NCBI GenBank assembly: GCA_021791875.1
Contig: JAJYVU010000022.1
Location: 1-48,325 of the forward strand
DNA: 48,325 bases
Source: Acidobacteriota bacterium
GTDB lineage: Bacteria > Acidobacteriota > Terriglobia > Terriglobales > Acidobacteriaceae
Direction of reading: 5' to 3'
The number at the start of each line of letters is the position of its first letter. Position 1 is the first letter of the stretch. Below the pieces are notes generated by a model. The model ran no database searches, was not told the origin of the DNA, and saw only the letters and a list, made by a program, of their open reading frames with translations. The position numbers and the translations under genes were made by a program. Positions 42,858 through 48,325 of the stretch are shown one piece after another.

Positions 42858-43777
42858 AGACTATTGAGGGTGGCCCACTCAAGCCATCTTTTGGCTTGAG
42901 TGGGGGACACACCCGCCTCAAGCTGCATGGGCACTCCCGTGATCGGGTGCCGCAATCTCAAAAATTGGGCGTGCAAAAAGTATCCTCCATCGCCAGGCAG
43001 CCCGGGATCATTCTCCAAAGGCCGGCCGTCGAACCCATACAGAGGATCGCCCACCAGCGGATGCCCGATCGATGCCAGATGGATTCGGATCTGATGAGGC
43101 CGCCCCGAATGCAGGCTGACCGCAAAGGTCGTTGTGCTCTTACCGCGTGAAATCACCCGGGCCGCCGACTTCGACGGCTTGCCATCCGGGCTGGCCGCCC
43201 ACACCGAACCGATCCGCGGGTGCGGCACCAGCCCGATCGGCGTAAGGATTTCATAGCGGTCCTCCAGCGCAACCCCTTGCGCCAGTGCCCGATAGATTTT
43301 TTCAATTTCGGCCGTGTTCCACTTCGCCTCCAGGTACGAGGCAGCCTCCGCTGTCTTGGCGAAGAGAACGATCCCGCTGGTGGCCCGCCCCAACCGGTGG
43401 ACAGGGTTCGCCTCGGGCCACCGCTTCTGCACCAGCCGCAGGAGCGTGTTCTCCATAAAGCCGCTGCCGGCCAAGGTCGGCAGCCCGCTTGGTTTGTTCA
43501 CGGCCAGCAGATGGGCATCATCCAACAGCACCTCGAAGTCCTGAGGAACATCCGGTTCCACCCACGGCGGACGGTTCCAGACAAGGATTTGCCCTGCAGC
43601 GACTAATTCGCTTCCCGTGGCAATGACACCGTCGAGGGTAACTTCCCCGTGGTTCAGTTTTTCCTGCCAGCCTTCCGCGCTGGAGTGGGAGTAAAGGCCC
43701 GCCAGGTGGGAGAGCAAAGTCTGCCCATGGTGCTCGCTCCCAATAATGGACGTGTAGGCCCAGCCCCGGTTCAGCAT
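42854..43777 (-). CDS. RluA-family pseudouridine synthase-like protein lacking the canonical Asp
   Basis: 307 residues with an N-terminal S4-like segment (GQTLLSHLAGLYSHSS...LNHGEVTLDG) and the RluA catalytic domain: LLAVNKPSGLPTLAGS, the active-site motif, KIYRALAQG, and SGRPHQIRIHLASIGHPLVGDPLYG. The motif reads HRLGRATSG where RluA enzymes have HRLDxxTSG, so the nucleophilic Asp is Gly (codon GGG). It is either an inactive RNA-binding paralogue or a subgroup with another catalytic residue; I recall HRLG forms in some other lineages. No clear ribosome site before ATG 43777. Confidence 0.82.
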   Translation of the reverse strand: MLNRGWAYTSIIGSEHHGQTLLSHLAGLYSHSSAEGWQEKLNHGEVTLDGVIATGSELVAAGQILVWNRPPWVEPDVPQDFEVLLDDAHLLAVNKPSGLPTLAGSGFMENTLLRLVQKRWPEANPVHRLGRATSGIVLFAKTAEAASYLEAKWNTAEIEKIYRALAQGVALEDRYEILTPIGLVPHPRIGSVWAASPDGKPSKSAARVISRGKSTTTFAVSLHSGRPHQIRIHLASIGHPLVGDPLYGFDGRPLENDPGLPGDGGYFLHAQFLRLRHPITGVPMQLEAGVSPTQAKRWLEWATLNSL

Positions 43778-43861
43778 TTGGCTTGAGTGTAAACGGCAGC
43801 ATCTGCGCCGTCAGGCGCAACAACTGAGGACTGGGGACTGGCAACTGAGAATCGAGAAATG

Positions 43862-43949
43862 TGCCGGGAATTAACCCCTAAATTGCTATCCTTAGAATTA
43901 GGAAGTTAGGAATAAATACAAAAAAGGCGGCCATCCAGCCGCCTTTTTT
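43862..43949 (+). ncRNA. Promoter-terminator module B (candidate small RNA)
   Basis: TGCCGGGAATTAACCCC begins the element; TTAACC (43871-43876) -16 bp- TAGAAT (43893-43898) reads as a promoter. Predicted start about 43905; GGCGGC-CATCCA-GCCGCC hairpin (43926-43943) then six T. No plus-strand gene follows, so a free ~45-nt RNA is the simplest reading. Six A residues before the hairpin also make it a terminator for the opposite strand. Confidence 0.55.
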
Positions 43950-43990
43950 CATGCCAATACAAAGGAATTCCAAGGATAACCACCCCCAAA

Positions 43991-44020
43991 CCTTTGCGTA
44001 CTATGCGTCTTCGCGGTAGA
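43991..44020 (+). repeat. CCTTTGCG-type interspersed repeat
   Basis: CCTTTGCGTACTATGCGTCT then TCGCGGTAGA, a diverged relative of the repeat at 13426-13457. A GCGCC-GAA-GGCGC hairpin follows near 44035. The rest of 44050-44210 shows no gene. Confidence 0.5.
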
Positions 44021-44210
44021 TTATTGTCTTTTGCGCCGAAGGCGCGACCGTCCCTTAACCTCGCATTGATTCTAAAGGGCTTACGAGACTAACCTTTCCG
44101 TAACCCATTTTTAATCAACAACTTCTGGGACGTTAACCATAGCTTTTAAAATCACCCCATTCCCATTTCGGGAACAGCGACCGGCCGACCGGCCAGTGCC
44201 CATCAACAGT

Positions 44211-44238
44211 AAAAGGCCACCTCGCGAGGTGGCCTTTG
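44211..44238 (-). terminator. Terminator of the DUF6580 gene (bidirectional)
   Basis: Perfect palindrome GGCCACCTCGCGAGGTGGCC (44215-44234) flanked by AAAA on the left, giving TTTT after the stem on the minus strand, 20 bp from the stop of the minus-strand gene. TTTG follows on the plus side. Confidence 0.8.
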
Positions 44239-44257
44239 TCATCGCTGGAAGCTGAAC

Positions 44258-44791
44258 CTAAATCGCCGTCTGCTGACCGGCATGCCTCGCCTCGGCCATC
44301 CGCCGCGCCAGCACCGGCAGACCAAACGCCAGCGCGCAGAAAACCGCCGTTGAAATCAGGTCGTTGCGATAGAACGGCAACCCCGCCGCATAGCAGGTCA
44401 TCAGCCCCGCAAACGTGTGCGGATACATCGGCGAGCCCACCCACACCGCGTAGTTGCTCAGCAGGAAGAACGAGGTCGGCGCCAGCACCGCGCCCGTGCC
44501 CACCCGCGCAACCGTGATCTTCTTCCGCAGCAGGATATAGCCCAGCACCACCACCGCCGCATACCACGCCCACGTCACCAGGTAGGCGTCCACGTGGAAC
44601 GCGTAGTTGTAAATGAACACCGTCAGGTAGTAGTCCGTCGCCGCCAGCGCCAGCACCGGAACGAAGATCCAGCCGAGCGAACGCTTCGCGCCAAAGTAAA
44701 GCAGGCCCGCGCCCACGGCAGTGAAGTTCAGCCACGGATGCGGAACGATGCGGCTCAGAACGGCGGCAATGACCCAGAAAAATGCTGACAT
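44258..44791 (-). CDS. DUF6580 family membrane protein
   Basis: 177 residues, five or six hydrophobic segments (ending in DLISTAVFCALAFGLPVLARRM). The invariant-looking stretches SRIVPHPWLNFTAVGA, ATDYYLT and FFLLSNYAVWVGSPMYPHTFAGLMTCYAAGLPFYRNDL match DUF6580, a family of unknown role resembling ECF-type substrate-binding membrane components. ATG 44791 is chosen for the GAGG six bases upstream; the longer frame to 44857 begins with sequence unlike the family. Confidence 0.75.
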   Translation of the reverse strand: MSAFFWVIAAVLSRIVPHPWLNFTAVGAGLLYFGAKRSLGWIFVPVLALAATDYYLTVFIYNYAFHVDAYLVTWAWYAAVVVLGYILLRKKITVARVGTGAVLAPTSFFLLSNYAVWVGSPMYPHTFAGLMTCYAAGLPFYRNDLISTAVFCALAFGLPVLARRMAEARHAGQQTAI

Positions 44792-44963
44792 GACAAGCCT
44801 CGAATCGAAAATACAGCAGAAACCACTATTGTCCCGTCGTACAGCAGCGGGGGTCAAGCGAAAGCCGTGAAATGGGGCGAATCGAATTTCACGCCATCAC
44901 GACGCCCGCGCCAAAGCCCGTCGCGTCCACCAGAGCCGTGCGTCTACTCATTCCCGCGGCTGC

Positions 44964-46031
44964 TCAATTCTGAACGCGTCCGTCCATATACATGCCCTCG
45001 ACCACCGGCGGCTGCCCAGGAACGACATTCACATAAACCCATCCGCTCAGCGGAGGGTTGGCTGCCGGACCGCGGTCAAAGCGAAGATCCCGGAACTGGA
45101 CCGCGTGCCACTGCGCCCCGCGCGGCGGCGGCGCGCCCGGAATCGGAATCTCGCCCATGTCTTCCACCACCGGCCATTTCGCCCAGTCCAGATACACCCG
45201 CCCCAGGTACGACTGCCTGGCCGCGGCCACCGCAGGCGTCACCGGCGGCTTGTAGATCACCGTGGGCGCAAGCGTCACTTGATCCTGCAATGTATTGATC
45301 CGGGCAATCCGATACGCATTCGGCGTTTCCACCAGCCCAACCCATCGGAACGGATCCGTCATCGTCGGCTCTGCTGCCACCCGCTCGATGCTCGCCGTCG
45401 TATAGTTGCCGTTGTTCAGCAGCGCCTCGGCATGCAGATGCTCCGCGTTGCGGACGCTCCCGTACAGCACGATGAAGATCAGCGCGGCCCACGCCCATCC
45501 CCGCCCGCGATAGCGCCGCCGCCGGTCACCGATTTCCTGATCCGTGAGTTTCAGAATTGCGGGAATCAACAGCGCCAGCACCAGGACCGCAAAGATCCAG
45601 GGGTCGAAGATGGACTCGATGCCCCACGCATACCAGTGCTTGCCGAATGGAAGGAACGGCCGCAGCCCGTAGCTGTTGCTGTAATCGAAAACCAGATGGC
45701 TCAGGTCGGCCAGCAGCGCGCCAAACCACAGCCATCCCCAATGGATGGGGCGAGCCGGCTGCGTCTTCTTTCGCCGCAGCCTCTTCCACGCGGCGGCAAC
45801 CAGCGCGGTAAAGGCCACCACCGCCAGAGCGATGAATGGCGCGGCGATCAGCGAGTGGGTAATGCCGCGATGATGCTCCAGCGTCGCCACCGGCCCGCGC
45901 ACCAGCCAGAGCAGGTCTACATCCGCGGCCTCCGCCGCAATCACGAGCGTAAAGGTCGCCCACGCGGTCTTGTGATTGATCCCCGCGCGGGAAATACAGG
46001 CTCCGGTGAGCAGATGAGTGACGGGTTCCAT
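44964..46031 (-). CDS. YdjM-like inner-membrane metal-dependent hydrolase
   Basis: 355 residues. The N-terminal half is the YdjM/DUF457 membrane domain: MEPVTHLLTG (first metal His), AAEAADVDLLW (Asp cluster), HHRGITHSL (His motif) and GALLADLSHLVFDYSNSYG (His/Asp). Five membrane helices; then a ~150-residue soluble C-terminal domain of beta character (ERVAAEPTMTDPFRWVGLVET...) probably periplasmic. E. coli YdjM is LexA-regulated with unknown substrate; a lipid or polymer hydrolase role is assumed. No SOS box is evident upstream. The start ATG lacks a strong ribosome site. Confidence 0.82.
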   Translation of the reverse strand: MEPVTHLLTGACISRAGINHKTAWATFTLVIAAEAADVDLLWLVRGPVATLEHHRGITHSLIAAPFIALAVVAFTALVAAAWKRLRRKKTQPARPIHWGWLWFGALLADLSHLVFDYSNSYGLRPFLPFGKHWYAWGIESIFDPWIFAVLVLALLIPAILKLTDQEIGDRRRRYRGRGWAWAALIFIVLYGSVRNAEHLHAEALLNNGNYTTASIERVAAEPTMTDPFRWVGLVETPNAYRIARINTLQDQVTLAPTVIYKPPVTPAVAAARQSYLGRVYLDWAKWPVVEDMGEIPIPGAPPPRGAQWHAVQFRDLRFDRGPAANPPLSGWVYVNVVPGQPPVVEGMYMDGRVQN

Positions 46032-46076
46032 CCGAGGCCACGGTAGCTGGAACAGGCCCGCGAAGGCAAGCGGAGG

Positions 46077-47489
46077 TCAGTCCTGGCTCGCGGCCAGCGC
46101 GGTGACTTCGAGCGTGAAAGGAAGCGCCGGATTCGGTTCCAGATCCACGTCCTTCATCCATACAATCTCATCCCGCCAGCGGATCAAAGGCCATTCCGGG
46201 CGCTTCGAAGCGTCCAGGCGGAGCCGCGAGAAGATCTCCTTGAGGCTCTTTTTGCCCGACGTATAGCGCAGCCGCACCCGGTCGCCGGGTTGAGGGACGC
46301 AGAGGATGAGCGGCTCCAGTTCCGGCGCCGGACCGGTGACATCGCGCAACGCCGTCACGACTCGGAGCCCGTAGCCGGGAGCATCCGTCTCACCGGGAAC
46401 CGGGATTTCCAGTGGCGCGAGGCGACCCTTGGACGTGCCGCGCGCTCCGTCTGGCGCGGCTGCCGGACTCTCGACGATCAGGCGCAATTCCCTTGCGGTG
46501 CGCTCGGCGCGAAGTTGTGCGGTGAGTTGCTCGCGGCGCGGTGCACCCCCGGGGCTCGCGGGCTCAATCATCGCCATCAGGCGCGCGACGGCATCAAAAC
46601 CGAGCATCACTCCGACGCGGCGTGCGGCCTCGCGCAGCACACGCCGCCGCACGGCTGGCGGCAGGGCGCGCAGGCGATCCAATTCCATCCCGAGGCTCGC
46701 CTCGCCGGGATGGGTGGAAACCGCTCGTCCCCCTCCGCGCACGGCGCGCCCCGGCAGCAGCAGGGTGGGCAGCAGCCGATCCATCTCCTGCTGCCAGTAG
46801 GCTTCTTCATCGCGGGCCAGATCCGCTACGTGAGCCAGCAGCAGGGCAATTTGCGGATTGTAAGTTGCCATCTCGGGCAGCAGCTTGTGACGGACCCGGT
46901 TACGAGTGAAGCCGAGGTCGACGTTCGTCACATCCTCACGCCAGGGCTGGCCAAGGTCTCTCAGCCAGGCTTCGATCCCGTCGCGGCGAACGCCCAGCAT
47001 CGGGCGAAGAATCACGCCCCTTGGGCAGGCAACGACGGGATGAATGCCGCTCAGACCCTCTGTCCAGGCGCCTCGGAGCAGCTTCAGCAACACCGTCTCG
47101 GCCTGGTCATCGAGGGTGTGCGCCGTCAAAACCGCGTCGGCGAACCCCTGATCCAGAAGATCGCGGAAGACGGCATAGCGGAGATTGCGGGCCGCCTCTT
47201 CGACGGTCTCGCGATGCTGCTTCGCGTAAGCCGGAGTATCAACCTGGCGCAGATGCAGCGGCAGTCCAAATTGAGCGGCCAGCGCCTCTACAAAGGCAGC
47301 ATCTTCGTCAGCGGCCTGCCCCCGGAGCCCGTGGTGCACATGCACCACCGAGAGCACCAGCCCGACCTCAGGCGCAATCTGCACCATGGACCGGAGCAGC
47401 GCAACGGAGTCTGCCCCCCCGGAAACGGCCAGCGCCACGCGCATGCCGGCGCGCAGATTCGTTCGATCGACAGGGAACGGCGTGGCCAT
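46077..47489 (-). CDS. tilS: tRNA(Ile)-lysidine synthase
   Basis: 470 residues. Converts C34 of the CAU-anticodon tRNA-Ile to lysidine, so that it reads AUA and accepts isoleucine. N-terminal PP-loop ATPase: VALAVSGGADSVALL (SGGxDS), VHHGLRG, TAHTLDDQAETVLLKLLRG, and FTRNRVRHKLLPEM. The C-terminal TilS domain is PGDRVRL...SGKKSLKEIFSRLRL. ATG 47489 places the PP-loop at the usual distance; no ribosome site is seen. It matters here because a UAU-anticodon allo-tRNA 11 kb away would compete for the same codon. Confidence 0.95.
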   Translation of the reverse strand: MATPFPVDRTNLRAGMRVALAVSGGADSVALLRSMVQIAPEVGLVLSVVHVHHGLRGQAADEDAAFVEALAAQFGLPLHLRQVDTPAYAKQHRETVEEAARNLRYAVFRDLLDQGFADAVLTAHTLDDQAETVLLKLLRGAWTEGLSGIHPVVACPRGVILRPMLGVRRDGIEAWLRDLGQPWREDVTNVDLGFTRNRVRHKLLPEMATYNPQIALLLAHVADLARDEEAYWQQEMDRLLPTLLLPGRAVRGGGRAVSTHPGEASLGMELDRLRALPPAVRRRVLREAARRVGVMLGFDAVARLMAMIEPASPGGAPRREQLTAQLRAERTARELRLIVESPAAAPDGARGTSKGRLAPLEIPVPGETDAPGYGLRVVTALRDVTGPAPELEPLILCVPQPGDRVRLRYTSGKKSLKEIFSRLRLDASKRPEWPLIRWRDEIVWMKDVDLEPNPALPFTLEVTALAASQD

Positions 47490-47567
47490 GGAAATATCGT
47501 AACCGCGACGGATAGTAACCCGCCTGCTGCCACACGCAAGGCCGCAGCGAAGCACTATACTTTTGCC

Positions 47568-48038
47568 ATGTTTACCACGCGCCTTGCCACCGCCGCCGAT
47601 GCCGCGTTGATCACTCACCATCGCCGCCGAATGTTTGTGGATGCGGGCCGGCCTGACAATCAAGTGCTGGACCGCATGGCCGAGGCGCATACGCCATGGG
47701 TGGCGCGCATGATTGAGGATGGGAAATATATCGGCTGGCTGACGGAAGCCGATGGCAAGGCGGTGGCCGGAGCGGGTCTGCTGTTACTTGACTGGCCTCC
47801 GCATCCGCTCGATCCGGTTTCGACGCAGCGCGGCTATCTGCTGAATGTCTACGTCGAGCCGCAGTACCGGCGGCGCAAGCTGGCAAGCCATCTCATAGAA
47901 CTGGCCCTTGCGGAAGCGCGAAGGCGGAGGATCCGGGTAGTCGCACTGCATTCCACCGCCGAGGGTCGGCCGCTTTATGTCGCCAACGGCTTTCGGCCCA
48001 CTAACGAGATGTTCTTCGTGGAGCCGGTGGAAGGCTGA
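47568..48038 (+). CDS. GNAT family N-acetyltransferase
   Basis: 156 residues. GNAT fold with acetyl-CoA loop in LLNVYVEPQYRRRKLASHLIELALAEARRR (Q/R-x-x-R/K type) and C-terminal ALHSTAEGRPLYVANGFRPTNEMFF. Substrate unknown. A -10-like TATACT (47556-47561) ends six bases before the ATG, so transcription may start at the ATG itself, giving a leaderless mRNA; there is no Shine-Dalgarno sequence to contradict this. Divergent from tilS. Confidence 0.88.
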   Translation: MFTTRLATAADAALITHHRRRMFVDAGRPDNQVLDRMAEAHTPWVARMIEDGKYIGWLTEADGKAVAGAGLLLLDWPPHPLDPVSTQRGYLLNVYVEPQYRRRKLASHLIELALAEARRRRIRVVALHSTAEGRPLYVANGFRPTNEMFFVEPVEG

Positions 48039-48046
48039 GCACCGCA

Positions 48047-48325
48047 TTACTGCATTTCATTAAGAAGGCGGAAGCAGTGACGAGCAATCTGCTTCTCCTC
48101 ATCCGCCACCATGACGCGAACCTTACCGCTGGGTGTGGGCTCAGACGCCTCCCCCGGTGTGATGCCCAGAGGCTCCAGCCCCTGACAACAGAGACCGCGC
48201 ACTACTTGGCTGTGCTCACCGATGCCGCCGCTGAAGACAAGCATGTCCACGCCGCCAAGCACCGCGGCATAGGCACCGATAAACTTGCGGACGCTCATCG
48301 CGAAAGATTCCACCGCAAGGGTCGC
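48047..48325 (-). CDS. ackA: Acetate kinase, C-terminal part (runs off the window)
   Basis: Phosphorylates acetate with ATP (reversible). Only the last 92 residues are inside the window, open to its right edge. VRKFIGAYAAVLGGVDMLVFSGGIGEHSQVVR is the acetate/butyrate kinase nucleotide-binding stretch (GGIGE), followed by GLEPLGI and VMVADEEKQIARHCFRL. The stop is nine bases from the stop of the convergent acetyltransferase gene. Confidence 0.9.
   Translation of the reverse strand, partial: ATLAVESFAMSVRKFIGAYAAVLGGVDMLVFSGGIGEHSQVVRGLCCQGLEPLGITPGEASEPTPSGKVRVMVADEEKQIARHCFRLLNEMQ

Noticed and set aside
1..48325. CRISPR arrays, complete insertion sequences and rRNA genes
   Set aside because: No regularly spaced repeats, transposase or rRNA sequence was seen on either strand.

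Overview
The window reads as chromosome of an Acidobacteria (Terriglobia/Acidobacteriaceae-like) organism. The basis is indirect: high GC with strong C/G third-position bias, an Oar-type TonB-dependent receptor with an N-terminal carboxypeptidase-regulatory-like domain, GH127 and GH31 enzymes with Tat signals, a DUF4382/DUF5666 lipoprotein, paired signal peptidases behind rnc, interspersed repeats of the 'GTCATTCTGAG' and 'CCTTTGCG' kinds, and an 8/4-fold tRNA of the type reported from Acidobacteria. No rRNA or species marker is present, so this is inference.

Layout. 1-657: distal end of an integrated element, closed by the 3' third of a tRNA-Ala gene (attachment-site remnant). 683-15331: a carbohydrate-use locus. 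On the minus strand run GH127, an Oar/SusC-like receptor, an aldose-epimerase-like lipoprotein, a TPR protein and GH31; a C-terminally short MFS transporter diverges from GH127; an SDR and a zinc alcohol dehydrogenase form an overlapping pair. LacI-type palindromes lie in the two main control regions. 15690-20806: DUF4382 lipoprotein, panB-panC, and a Gln/Asn/Arg-rich protein with a receiver-like C-terminus. 20926-30246: SRPBCC protein, DUF2127 protein, rnc-lepB-lepB, an AsmA protein, a secreted unknown and a cystathionine gamma-synthase-like enzyme, with two copies of a ~117-bp MITE-like element, each supplying the TAG stop of the gene before it. 30684-33475: P3A proton ATPase overlapping a universal stress protein.

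34386-36712 is the most unusual part. A lower-GC segment between ~110-bp imperfect direct repeats carries (i) a minus-strand tRNA-like gene that folds as an 8-bp acceptor stem/4-bp T-stem cloverleaf with a long variable arm, discriminator G and anticodon UAU, the hallmarks of an acidobacterial 'allo-tRNA', plausibly serine-accepting and reading AUA; and (ii) a two-gene toxin-antitoxin-like operon of an unrecognised 256-residue helical protein overlapping a MazF/PemK endoribonuclease. Both genes contain two AUA codons. The usual AUA-decoding modifier, tilS, is also in the window (46077-47489).

36851-48325: Ala/Glu/Pro-rich membrane-anchored protein, a fused AroD-AroE enzyme with a histone-H1-like Lys/Ala tail, an M3 peptidase, an RluA-family protein lacking the canonical Asp, DUF6580 and YdjM-like membrane proteins, tilS, a GNAT acetyltransferase and the 3' part of acetate kinase. 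Two loci (33593 and 43862) share a promoter-like element followed about 45 nt later by a strong terminator, suggesting a small-RNA or attenuator family.
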